Below, piece by piece: positions 34,496 through 42,839 of a stretch of DNA of 64,000 nucleotides (within the stretch, counting starts at the first letter, position 1; every line of letters starts with the position of its first letter). The stretch covers positions 930,001-994,000 of the forward strand of contig NZ_JAQIYM010000090.1 in assembly GCF_028823535.1 (NCBI RefSeq), written 5' to 3'. The translations under genes were made by a program, and so were the position numbers. The stretch is from Pseudomonas serbica. GTDB lineage: Bacteria > Pseudomonadota > Gammaproteobacteria > Pseudomonadales > Pseudomonadaceae. The notes under the pieces were generated by a model. It did no database searches. It was not told the origin of the DNA and saw only the letters and a list, made by a program, of their open reading frames with translations.

Positions 34496-35179
34496 TCAAT
34501 TCAATAAATTCCCCCAGAAACCACGATCCAGGCTTCCCTTGCAGCCCTGATACTGTGCCGCGTAGGTGTTGGAGCGGGCGCCAACTTTTCTGGCGACAGG
34601 AACTAGCCATGTTTTTTTGAGGTAGCTGCGCCGTTTATAGCCAGTCCATCCTTCGTGATAGTTCAGATAGACATCGGTGGCATTCGAGACTGGAACACCA
34701 TTTATCTTGTTCGTCCGGCGAACATACCACCCCATAAAGTCGATGGCGTCGGAAAAGTCCGTTCTGTCTGCGAAAGTGTGCCCGGTGGATTTCTTGTATT
34801 CGGCCCACGTGCCGTCCAACGCCTGGCTATAGCCATAGGCTGAGCTAACCCGCCCCCAGGGGATGAACCCCATGATGTACTTCTTTGGCGGCCTTGCGTC
34901 GTGCCTGAAACTGGATTCTTGGTACATCATCGCCATGGGCACCTGTACTGGCACGTTCCAGCGTTTCTGCATGGCCAGGGCGTCTTTGTGCCACTCCTTC
35001 TTCTCCTGAAAGATGGCGCAGAGGTTTTCCGGATTTCGCGGCGGAGCCGTACTGCTACAGCCGGCTAACGCCGTAGCCAGGGCTGCCAGCAGCCCTAAGG
35101 TTCGAATTCTCCGCCAAGGCGGGCAGGCCAGGGCCACGGGAGTGGAGGTGGCGATTCGGCGCAGCTGGGGGCAATGCAC
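34496..35179 (-). CDS. Lytic transglycosylase-like lipoprotein
   Basis: 227 residues from GTG 35179, start uncertain because the hydrophobic signal begins only near residue 27. A lipobox L-A-G-C gives a mature lipoprotein. The mature part has the SLT-type motifs: M-Y-Q-E-S-S-F with the catalytic Glu, then S-A-Y-G-Y-S-Q-A-L-D-G-T-W, and N-Y-H-E-G-W. Such enzymes cleave peptidoglycan glycan strands in the periplasm, often to make room for pili or secretion systems. The nearby prepilin peptidase and NlpC/P60 genes fit that theme. Confidence 0.82.
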   Translation of the reverse strand: MHCPQLRRIATSTPVALACPPWRRIRTLGLLAALATALAGCSSTAPPRNPENLCAIFQEKKEWHKDALAMQKRWNVPVQVPMAMMYQESSFRHDARPPKKYIMGFIPWGRVSSAYGYSQALDGTWAEYKKSTGHTFADRTDFSDAIDFMGWYVRRTNKINGVPVSNATDVYLNYHEGWTGYKRRSYLKKTWLVPVARKVGARSNTYAAQYQGCKGSLDRGFWGNLLN

Positions 35180-35462
35180 AATGAGGTACCATCACTTTTT
35201 TGTTATTCTTTGGGGATGATCGCGGTTACGTTATCGTGCGGCGACGCCAGACTTTATCAAGGCCTGCGCGGATGGGCAATTCTCGCTAAACATGCGAGAG
35301 AAACCCGACAAGTGGGCAATTCACTATATTAATTGTTCTGTGTGACTAATTTTTTGGTGCAGCCGTCAGAGCTAGCTGTTAAGGTTTACCCTTTATTGAC
35401 AGGCAGGACTGCATTCCCTCGGGAAAGGAACAGGACTCCAAAAAATTTAGGGCTCTTTTAAT

Positions 35463-36053
35463 ATGAACAAAATGACGAGATTCGGGCTGTTCGCCCTGGT
35501 CAGCCTTCTCGCCGGTTGCTCGAGCGCTCCGCATCAGAGCAATGATTATTCTGCACCAACAGCCGTGAGCACCGCCCCGGCACCGGTCAAATCCAAAATT
35601 TCCAGCACCACCGTCGCCGCCAATGAAGTGCTGATCCAGGCCATGGGCCTTGTTGGCACGCCTTACCTGTGGGGCGGTGAAGACCCTCGAATCGGGTTTG
35701 ACTGCTCAGGTCTGATCCAGCATGTGTTCTCCGAGGCCATTGACCTCAACCTGCCGCGCACGTCGGTGGCGATGAGCACCCTGAACGCCCCGGTGGTCGG
35801 TCGCGAAAAACTGAAAACAGGCGACCTGCTGTTCTTCGCTACAGAGCGCACCAAGCGGATCACCCACGTTGCCATCTATGTGGGAGAGAATCGCTTCATC
35901 CATGCGCCACGGGCTGGTAAGAACGTGAGCATGGCTCGCCTGGACAATCAGTATTGGTCAAAACACTTCGTCTCAGCCAAGCGCGTCATTACGCCAACAC
36001 GGCTGAATCAGGTGACCAAGCAGACCGGTGAGAGCTCAATGGCCTCGCTCTGA
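35463..36053 (+). CDS. NlpC/P60 endopeptidase lipoprotein
   Basis: 196 residues with signal peptide and lipobox L-L-A-G-C, a Ser/Ala/Pro-rich linker, then an NlpC/P60 domain: G-T-P-Y-L-W-G-G, catalytic Cys in F-D-C-S-G-L, His in H-V-A-I-Y-V-G, and F-I-H-A-P. The triad seems complete. It should hydrolyse peptide stems of peptidoglycan from the outer-membrane side. A terminator follows directly. The 280 bases upstream contain two copies of TGGGCAATTC, 41 bp apart. Confidence 0.9.
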   Translation: MNKMTRFGLFALVSLLAGCSSAPHQSNDYSAPTAVSTAPAPVKSKISSTTVAANEVLIQAMGLVGTPYLWGGEDPRIGFDCSGLIQHVFSEAIDLNLPRTSVAMSTLNAPVVGREKLKTGDLLFFATERTKRITHVAIYVGENRFIHAPRAGKNVSMARLDNQYWSKHFVSAKRVITPTRLNQVTKQTGESSMASL

Positions 36054-36070
36054 TGCACTGAAACACAAAG

Positions 36071-36095
36071 AGGCGGCCCACGGGTCGCCTTTTTT
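36071..36095 (+). terminator. Intrinsic terminator
   Basis: AGGCGGCCC and GGGTCGCCT pair (one G-T wobble) with a two-base gap and are followed by TTTTTG. It ends the NlpC/P60 transcript. Confidence 0.85.
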
Positions 36096-36099
36096 GCGA

Positions 36100-36133
36100 C
36101 TGGTGTTTAAGGTCAGCGGCACCGGTATGATGG
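36100..36133 (+). promoter_or_regulatory. Putative promoter shared with 37810-37843
   Basis: CTGGTG and about 15-20 bases later GGTATGATGG (with TATGAT as -10) occur at the same distance before this gene and before its paralogue at 37869. In both cases the box lies just after a terminator. Confidence 0.5.
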
Positions 36134-36158
36134 TTGGACAAGCATTCGGAAGCCAGCC

Positions 36159-37727
36159 ATGACCAACTTCGAGATGAATCTCAGTCTTTTTAAGATTGCA
36201 GCCTACACCGCTATCGGCGGGACAGATCCTGAACGACAACTTGCGATCTTTGGTGAGGCTCCTGAGAATGTCGCCAGCGTCTCTTTGGGAGAGATGTTCC
36301 AGGCTGGGCCTATCCTTGATCATGGGAAGGTTCACCCCATGGACAAGCTGCTTAAGAGTTTCGGCCTGGGTGACAATCTGGATGATTGGGTCAAGGCGGG
36401 CGGGTCGCCGTTACTCGCGACTCGGCATGACGGCTTTCCTGCTTACAAATACCCGCCGATCCTCGGCTATCTGAAATGTCTCCTGCAAGTCCCTAATGGC
36501 TTCGGACTTCTTCGCGCAAAGCATTTCAAAACAATGTCGCTGGATCAGTGGCGCCTTGGGACTGATGACGAGATGGTCGCATCAAGCTTGCTCAGGGGAT
36601 TGTGCACCGGCGTGATCAATAGCTTTAACCTGGACAATGGAATCCCCGTAGCGCTGTTCGATGCCTTTAAAAATCCGGTCATCGAGGCGCAAGTGATCGA
36701 GTTGCTTAAAGCTTCGACACCGACGCCTGAGGGGAATGGGATCTTCGAAAATGCAGAGTACGCACTCATGACGGCGTATGTCTTCAACCGCCTGGGTCTC
36801 TACACACTGCGCCAAGCGGTTCTAGAGTCGCCGGCGTACACGGAGCTCGAGCAACCTGTCCACAAGCTGGTCGAACACATGATGTGGGCCACGTTGTCTG
36901 AGAGCAATCATTCATGCATGACCAAAGCGCAGCAGTTTTTGCTGCACGCCTTGGACATTGAGCCTGGTGATCCGGTCATTGATCAAGCGTTGAAGCTGAG
37001 GTTCGAACTCAGTCACACCGCCGCCAATCGCGAATTCGTGTTTGAGAGCGCAACGCGGCGCATGGAGTACCTGATTGAAGCAGGAGCTTTATCTCAGGTT
37101 GGGATCTGGATGACAGAAGCCTTGCCTTATATGGATCGATTCCCGGTGATCCCTGACGAGCAGAAGGGCGATTTCATAGCTGCGTGCAAAATCGGCGATC
37201 CCCTGTCGGTGATGGAGGGTTTGGCCATTTATGGCAATCCAGGCGAAAGCCAAAGCCTGGACTTCATGATTCGAGTATTGGGCCCCGAAGGTTTTGTAGA
37301 GGCCTTTAGGAAAACCTGTGAGCGTGCAGTTTCATCGGAAGCCCATTGGGTTAAGGGTGAGTCTTTCAACCTCAATTCCTTGGTCGGCCTCAACGTTAAT
37401 CAGCTCAAACAACATGGTCTGTTGCACGAAGTGTTGGACTGCGTCATGGCGGTTTACGAGCCGCTGTGGGCGAAAAAAGGAGCTTCGATCCAAAATGGCG
37501 AGAAAAATTTCGCTGTAGAAATCCAGTTCCAGAGAATTACCAAGTGGGTGGGCAAAGTCCTAACGGCTGCGCCGTGTAATGAGCGCGCTGTCGCCTGGTT
37601 CAAGCGCCTTGAACATCCCTTTGCTCAGGAACAGTTTGTAGCCGCGATCCCGGCCAGCCAGGCGATTTTTCGCCGGATGAGCTTCCAACAGCGGGCCGCT
37701 CAATTCAGCAGAGACCTCGGGCTTTAA
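36159..37727 (+). CDS. DLGL-tail protein, subfamily F
   Basis: 522 residues, first of three tandem paralogues. It shares with the next gene I-L-D-H-G/I-P-D-H-G, the G-G-S-P-L-[LI]-A-T-R-H-D block, W-R-L-G-T-D-[DE]-E-M-V-A-S-x-L-L-R-G-L, and E-R-A-V-A-W-F-K-x-x-E-x-P-F-A-Q-E. It ends A-A-Q-F-S-R-D-L-G-L. Soluble and helical by eye, with no enzyme motif. It has its own promoter-like box and is separated from its neighbour by a terminator, so the copies may be expressed independently. Confidence 0.85.
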   Translation: MTNFEMNLSLFKIAAYTAIGGTDPERQLAIFGEAPENVASVSLGEMFQAGPILDHGKVHPMDKLLKSFGLGDNLDDWVKAGGSPLLATRHDGFPAYKYPPILGYLKCLLQVPNGFGLLRAKHFKTMSLDQWRLGTDDEMVASSLLRGLCTGVINSFNLDNGIPVALFDAFKNPVIEAQVIELLKASTPTPEGNGIFENAEYALMTAYVFNRLGLYTLRQAVLESPAYTELEQPVHKLVEHMMWATLSESNHSCMTKAQQFLLHALDIEPGDPVIDQALKLRFELSHTAANREFVFESATRRMEYLIEAGALSQVGIWMTEALPYMDRFPVIPDEQKGDFIAACKIGDPLSVMEGLAIYGNPGESQSLDFMIRVLGPEGFVEAFRKTCERAVSSEAHWVKGESFNLNSLVGLNVNQLKQHGLLHEVLDCVMAVYEPLWAKKGASIQNGEKNFAVEIQFQRITKWVGKVLTAAPCNERAVAWFKRLEHPFAQEQFVAAIPASQAIFRRMSFQQRAAQFSRDLGL

Positions 37728-37777
37728 CCACTCAGCCAATTGTTGGACATCGATCTGACAATTGACGCTTAACCAAT

Positions 37778-37806
37778 AACGGCGACCCTTCAGTCGCCGT
37801 TGTCTT
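37778..37806 (+). terminator. Intrinsic terminator between paralogues
   Basis: AACGGCGAC and GTCGCCGTT form a perfect 9-bp stem with a six-base loop followed by GTCTTACC. The T-run is short, so termination may be partial. Confidence 0.7.
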
Positions 37807-37868
37807 ACCTGGTGATTTGGGATTGGCGCCACAGGTATGATGGATGAATAGACCTTTGGAACCAGCCC

Positions 37869-39434
37869 ATGTCCGACATCGCCCTAAAACTGAAAATGTT
37901 CATCATCCGCGCAGAGTCGGCGCTTAGCCATGCCGATCCCGAACGGCATGAAGCTGTCTTCGGCGACGCCGGCGACAATATGCTTGGGGTGCCGCTAGAG
38001 TCCATCATGCAGGCTGGGCCAATTCCTGATCACGGGAACGATCTTCCCTATGATTACCTGCTGAAGAACATGGCCATCAGTTCCGACCTGGATAATTGGT
38101 TGAAGGTTGGCGGCTCGCCCTTGATCGCGACTCGTCACGACACCCCTGAGGGGTACAAATTGCCGGCGATTCTTGGTTACCGGAAATGCCTGCTTGAGGA
38201 TTCGAGCGCAAAGGTTCTTTTACTCAGTAAGAAAGTCAAAGACCTGTCGGTTGAACAATGGCGCCTCGGGACTGACGAAGAGATGGTCGCCTCGGGTTTG
38301 TTAAGAGGATTGAGCACGGGCTTAATCCAGTCGCATTCCATCGGCAGTGAGATTCCAGAAGTCCTCTTTGATGCCTTCAAGAATCCAGCTGTTGAGGTAC
38401 AGCTCGTTGAGCTACTTCGAAGTATGCCCATTCAAATTGGATTGGAGCGGGTAGAGAGCATCTATGAGCGACGAGAGCATGTGCTGATGACTGCATATGT
38501 CTTTGATCGCCTTGGGCTGACCGCGCTTCGCCAGGCAGTGTTGGACTCCCCGGCTTTCAGGGATGGCGTTCGACCCACCGCCATTCTTGTCGAGCATCTG
38601 CTATGGGCGACGCTGTGCGAAGACAAGCATCAGAGCATGAGGCATGCCCATCAGTTTCTGCACAATTGCCTCGGGGTTGATCCTACTGATGAGGTCATAG
38701 ACGAGGCACTGAAAAGGCCATTCGATCTCTGCGGAAACACAACAAACCGCGAGTTTGTCTACGAGCGGGCAACACGTCGTATGGAGTTTCTGATTGAGAA
38801 TGGTCGCCTTCCTCAAGCGCGTTTTTGGTTAAAGGATGCGTTGCCACACATGGATCGCTTCCCGGTGATTCCGAATGAATTGAAGTCAGATTTGCTGGAG
38901 GCATGTCAGATCGGTCAGCCCGGTTCGATATTTGAGGGACTGTCGAAGACGAAACCTGAGGCTCTGAAGTTTTTGATTCCAACCCTGGGCCCGGATGCTT
39001 TTATCGAGGGGTTCCGACAAGCCTGTGACCGGTCGATCTCCAACGCCTTGGTGCGGGATGGTGACTTCAGCTTCAAGCCGGTTGACTTGCTCGGCATCAA
39101 CGTAAAAACGCTGCACGAGCAAGGGGTTTTGCATGAAACGCTGGATGCAATCATGGAGGTTTACCCGATGCTCTGGGCGGGTACCGCGCAGATAATTCAC
39201 TTTCGCAAACAGAAATGGGGCGATGAGCGTCGGTTTGAGGATGTCACCCGATGGGTTGGCGAGGCCCTAACTGAGGCACCGTCCACTGAGCGCGCAGTCG
39301 CCTGGTTCAAACTCTTTGAGTACCCATTCGCCCAGGAAGCGTTTGTAGCTGCAATACCGCCAACTCAGGCAGTGTTCAACCTGATGAGTCTCAAGCAGCG
39401 TGGCGTGCAGTTTGGCCATGATCTCGGCTTGTAA
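37869..39434 (+). CDS. DLGL-tail protein, subfamily F
   Basis: 521 residues, the closest relative of the preceding gene, alignable end to end by eye. It ends G-V-Q-F-G-H-D-L-G-L. The upstream region repeats the CTGGTG...GGTATGATGG box. The tail module is nearly the same in both (F-V-A-A-I-P-x-[ST]-Q-A-[IV]-F). Function is unknown. Confidence 0.85.
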   Translation: MSDIALKLKMFIIRAESALSHADPERHEAVFGDAGDNMLGVPLESIMQAGPIPDHGNDLPYDYLLKNMAISSDLDNWLKVGGSPLIATRHDTPEGYKLPAILGYRKCLLEDSSAKVLLLSKKVKDLSVEQWRLGTDEEMVASGLLRGLSTGLIQSHSIGSEIPEVLFDAFKNPAVEVQLVELLRSMPIQIGLERVESIYERREHVLMTAYVFDRLGLTALRQAVLDSPAFRDGVRPTAILVEHLLWATLCEDKHQSMRHAHQFLHNCLGVDPTDEVIDEALKRPFDLCGNTTNREFVYERATRRMEFLIENGRLPQARFWLKDALPHMDRFPVIPNELKSDLLEACQIGQPGSIFEGLSKTKPEALKFLIPTLGPDAFIEGFRQACDRSISNALVRDGDFSFKPVDLLGINVKTLHEQGVLHETLDAIMEVYPMLWAGTAQIIHFRKQKWGDERRFEDVTRWVGEALTEAPSTERAVAWFKLFEYPFAQEAFVAAIPPTQAVFNLMSLKQRGVQFGHDLGL

Positions 39435-39483
39435 TCCAGTGATTCCTGTTGACCTTTAGGCACCATGACCCTGAGAAACTGCC

Positions 39484-41061
39484 ATGTCTGATCCGTTCTT
39501 CACCTTCAAAGCCTCCATCTTTGACACTCTGGAAAAACAAAGCCCGGAGGCTTTCCATGAACTGGTGCACGAGTTTGGCGATGCCAACACTTATCAATAC
39601 TTGCACAAAGTTCCGTTAGCAGATCTGTTCTCGAAGAGCGGCCTGCTGGATGAACCTCAGACGAGCATCCCGCTGGCCAAGATGATTCATGCTCTGGATG
39701 GCAGCCCCACTTATACCCAAGAATGGATTCGAGGGGGAGGGTCGCCATTGATGGCGAGTCAACGAAAATCGACTGTGTTGAGGGCAGTGCCGATCTTGGG
39801 CTATCGCTGTTCAATGATCCACTCGGTTAGCCACAACGAGTTTCCGGACGTGACTCCAGCGCAATGGCTCCTTGGCGTTAACCCGGCCATGGCCGCGTCT
39901 TCGCTTTTGCGTGGTTTTGCTGATGGGCAACTGCGCGTCTGGCACTTCCGGAAAGGTACGGTTCCGAAGGATCTGATGGAGGCCTTCAGAGATCCCACGG
40001 TCGAATACGACATGGCTGATCTCCTGGCTAAGCAGGCGTCTACGGATTGGAGAACCGGTACAGTGTTTAATAATCCTCATTGGTTTGGAGAGGCCCTTTA
40101 TGCCTTCGTGCACTTCGATCTGACGGGTATGGTCGACGCAATGTGCCGTTCGCAAGCCTTTAGGCAGCTGAAAGAACACCCAATGGGTGTGATGGAAGCC
40201 TTTCTTTGGAATGAACTGCAAGAAGTTGAGCCAAAACTGAGCCGGCTTGTCGAGTTTTTCGGCAAGCACCTGGGTGTTGGCGAGCATGACGTACATTTGG
40301 ACAGAGCCTTGGCCAAGATGTTTAAGGACAAGGACAAGCCCGTGAAAGCGGCCATGAGCACGTTTTTAAAAGATCGCTTCTCTGCTTTGCGCCAGGCCGG
40401 CTGTATTGGGTCGTCAGCACCGTGGTTGATGCACGTTTTACCCACAGTCGTGGGTGAGTTGCAGCTGACGCCAGACGAACGTAGCAAGATGAGCAGCGCA
40501 CTGGCGGAGGATGCCACCGCTGGCCGGCGACTGATGAGTTCTCTACATGCAGAAGGGGGCAAAGCGATTCCCTTTCTGACTGACCTGATGAGCATTAAAG
40601 GCCTAACGGCGCTGATGAAAGACGCGTGTTTCACCAGCTACCAGGAAGATCTGGAAGAGCATCGTCATCAACTGTACTACGCCGGCGTAGCCGACCCGCT
40701 GTTGCTGAAAATGGATATCGGGACATTGAAAGGGGCAGGGGCGCTCCACGCGATCCTGGACGGCTTCTATGAGGCCTACCCGAAGGTGTGGGGGAAAACG
40801 TTGGCGAAACTGGAGAAGGCCAGTGACTACGATTCGTCAGACCTGGCTGTCATTGCCCAGGTCACGGAGCTAGCCACCTGGGCAGGGCAAGCCCTAGCGG
40901 CGGAGCCCTGCAGTCAACGTGCTTCGCGTTGGTTTGACCGCCTTAAATCACCAGAAGCGCAGGATGCGTTGCTTCGGCAATTGCCCCCAGACAAGCAGCT
41001 TTTCCAGAGACTCGACTCTGACATGCTCGCCCGTAAGTTTTCGAGCGACCTGGGCCTTTGA
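39484..41061 (+). CDS. DLGL-tail protein, subfamily F (divergent)
   Basis: 525 residues. It is a more distant third copy: it keeps W-I-R-G-G-G-S-P-L-M-A, W-L-L-G-V-N-P-A-M-A-A-S-S-L-L-R-G and the C-terminal W-F-D-R-L-K-S-P-E-A-Q-D-A-L-L-R-Q-L-P, and ends A-R-K-F-S-S-D-L-G-L. The middle third differs and is richer in Lys. No terminator is evident between it and the previous gene. Function is unknown. Confidence 0.85.
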   Translation: MSDPFFTFKASIFDTLEKQSPEAFHELVHEFGDANTYQYLHKVPLADLFSKSGLLDEPQTSIPLAKMIHALDGSPTYTQEWIRGGGSPLMASQRKSTVLRAVPILGYRCSMIHSVSHNEFPDVTPAQWLLGVNPAMAASSLLRGFADGQLRVWHFRKGTVPKDLMEAFRDPTVEYDMADLLAKQASTDWRTGTVFNNPHWFGEALYAFVHFDLTGMVDAMCRSQAFRQLKEHPMGVMEAFLWNELQEVEPKLSRLVEFFGKHLGVGEHDVHLDRALAKMFKDKDKPVKAAMSTFLKDRFSALRQAGCIGSSAPWLMHVLPTVVGELQLTPDERSKMSSALAEDATAGRRLMSSLHAEGGKAIPFLTDLMSIKGLTALMKDACFTSYQEDLEEHRHQLYYAGVADPLLLKMDIGTLKGAGALHAILDGFYEAYPKVWGKTLAKLEKASDYDSSDLAVIAQVTELATWAGQALAAEPCSQRASRWFDRLKSPEAQDALLRQLPPDKQLFQRLDSDMLARKFSSDLGL

Positions 41062-41407
41062 TCGGACAATACTCCGTTATCGTTGACTGAGAAAAATGGG
41101 TAGGACTACATTAATTATATGTAGCGTAGTTGGATCCTGATCAATAAAGTGTCGACACATTTATAGTTGTTACTTAAATACACACTGCTGGTGCACTAAT
41201 TAAAGTGTCGACACTTTTTGGTGGGGCAACATTAGATTAGAGATATTGCGCATCTTTCAAATAAGACTTATAAATTCGGTTGATAATTAAAGAGTGGAGG
41301 GTTGAGGTCGATCATTTAATAAAGCATGGCTGTGTTATGTGGTGAAGTTTTCGGCACGTCAAATTATTGAATTCCGTTAATCACAAGGTTGTACAGAGGG
41401 TCGACTC
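41062..41407. promoter_or_regulatory. AT-rich intergenic region with two GTGTCGACAC palindromes
   Basis: This 346-base stretch has no convincing ORF. It holds AAAGTGTCGACACATTT (41146-41162) and a perfect palindrome AAAGTGTCGACACTTT (41202-41217), 56 bases apart, in AT-rich surroundings. They lie about 190-260 bases upstream of the BdlA-like gene and could be sites for its regulator. A GAGGG ribosome site precedes the gene. No clear promoter was identified. Confidence 0.65.
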
Positions 41408-42727
41408 ATGTTTGACTTCCATCGCAAATCCGATTTAATCGAGATCGACCGCTGTACGACCGCCCTAAGCGTATGCGACGCAAAGTGGTTGGCGATCAGT
41501 CGCTCCATGGCCATGATCGAATTCACCCCTGAAGGCGTCATCCTCAACGCCAATGAAAACTTCTGTGCAGCCACGGGCTACTCGCTGGCGGAGATCCAGG
41601 GCAAGCATCACCGCATCTTTTGCGAGCAAGACTACATCCGCAGCGTTGAGTACACACGCTTCTGGAAAGATCTGGCACGCGGAGAGCCCGCCAGCGGTAC
41701 CTTTCTGCGGCTGGACAAAGCGGGTCGGGAAATCTGGCTGGAAGCCAGTTACATGCCGGTCATCGGGAGCAACCAGAAAGTCACCAGAGTCATCAAAATT
41801 GCTTCCGATATTTCCCAGAGGGTGGTTAAGGAATACGAAAGCCAAAGTTTCCTGAATGCCATCAGTCGCTCAATGGCCATGATTGAATTTACCCCGCAGG
41901 GGAAAGTGATTACCGCTAATGAAAACTTTCTTGCGACGATGGGCTATCAGATCAATGAAATAGTTGGCCAGCACCACAGTATGTTCTGTCGGCGTGGTGA
42001 AGGGGAGTCGCCGGAATACAGGGCATTTTGGGCATCCCTGAACCGTGGAGAGTTTCATTCTCGCCGGTTTGAGCGGGTTAACAAGATGGGCCAGGTAGTT
42101 TTTCTGGAGGCCTCTTACAACCCGATATTTGATACCAAAGGCCGGCTGTGCAAAGTGGTCAAGTTTGCCAGCGATATCACTAATCAGGTTATCACTCAGC
42201 AGACTGCTGCCGAGTCGGCTCATGCGACCTCGGTGCAGAACGATGCATGTGCGAAAAAAGGCTCAAGTGTGGTGCAACAGACGGTGCAGGTTATCGAGGA
42301 CATTTCAAAGGATCTCAACGAAGCCGCACGCAGTATCGACGCCGTGAGCAAGCAGTCGGATCTGATCGCTAAAATCGTCCAGACCATTCGCGGCATCGCT
42401 GACCAGACCAACCTGCTGGCGCTCAATGCCGCCATCGAGGCCGCACGCGCCGGTGAGCACGGGCGCGGATTTGCGGTGGTCGCGGACGAGGTGAGAAGCC
42501 TGGCGGCGCGTACCAGCCAGGCGACGGTTGAGATCGTCGACGTGGTGCGTCAAAACCATGAACTGTCGCTCAGTGCGGTCGCCAGCATGAAGGCCAGCTT
42601 GAGTCGAACGGGGCAGGGGGTCGAACTGGCCAATGAGGCCGGTGAGGTGATCCTGGAGATCCAGATGGGCTCGCGGCATGTGGTCGATGCCATCAGCCAG
42701 ATCAATGCGACCTTGCAGCTGAACTGA
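41408..42727 (+). CDS. BdlA-like PAS-PAS-MCP chemotaxis/dispersion protein
   Basis: 439 residues without membrane segments. Two similar PAS domains (about 30-135 and 150-260) each carry S-R-S-M-A-M-I-E-F-T-P, A-N-E-N-F, G-x-H-H and a W-L-E-A-S-Y/F-L-E-A-S-Y-x-P motif typical of haem or flavin PAS sensors. They are followed by a methyl-accepting signalling domain with A-I-E-A-A-R-A-G-E-H-G-R-G-F-A-V-V-A-D-E-V-R-S-L-A. This is the layout of P. aeruginosa BdlA, which drives biofilm dispersion, and of Aer-type energy sensors. The cytoplasmic location and lack of nearby che genes mean it must plug into host signalling. Confidence 0.88.
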   Translation: MFDFHRKSDLIEIDRCTTALSVCDAKWLAISRSMAMIEFTPEGVILNANENFCAATGYSLAEIQGKHHRIFCEQDYIRSVEYTRFWKDLARGEPASGTFLRLDKAGREIWLEASYMPVIGSNQKVTRVIKIASDISQRVVKEYESQSFLNAISRSMAMIEFTPQGKVITANENFLATMGYQINEIVGQHHSMFCRRGEGESPEYRAFWASLNRGEFHSRRFERVNKMGQVVFLEASYNPIFDTKGRLCKVVKFASDITNQVITQQTAAESAHATSVQNDACAKKGSSVVQQTVQVIEDISKDLNEAARSIDAVSKQSDLIAKIVQTIRGIADQTNLLALNAAIEAARAGEHGRGFAVVADEVRSLAARTSQATVEIVDVVRQNHELSLSAVASMKASLSRTGQGVELANEAGEVILEIQMGSRHVVDAISQINATLQLN

Positions 42728-42815
42728 CGTCGCCCTTCACCCATCTGCGCGGGAAGCCTCGTCACTCATGGCGGGGAGGGATAGCGCACACCGAGAAGCG
42801 GTGATATGCTCAACC

Positions 42816-42831
42816 CTGTATAAATAAACAG
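42816..42831 (+). promoter_or_regulatory. SOS (LexA) box-like sequence
   Basis: CTGTATAAATAAACAG fits the LexA consensus CTG-N10-CAG with an AT-rich core. It ends nine bases before the tnpB start codon, where a repressor would block transcription. Confidence 0.5.
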
Positions 42832-42839
42832 TACTCACG

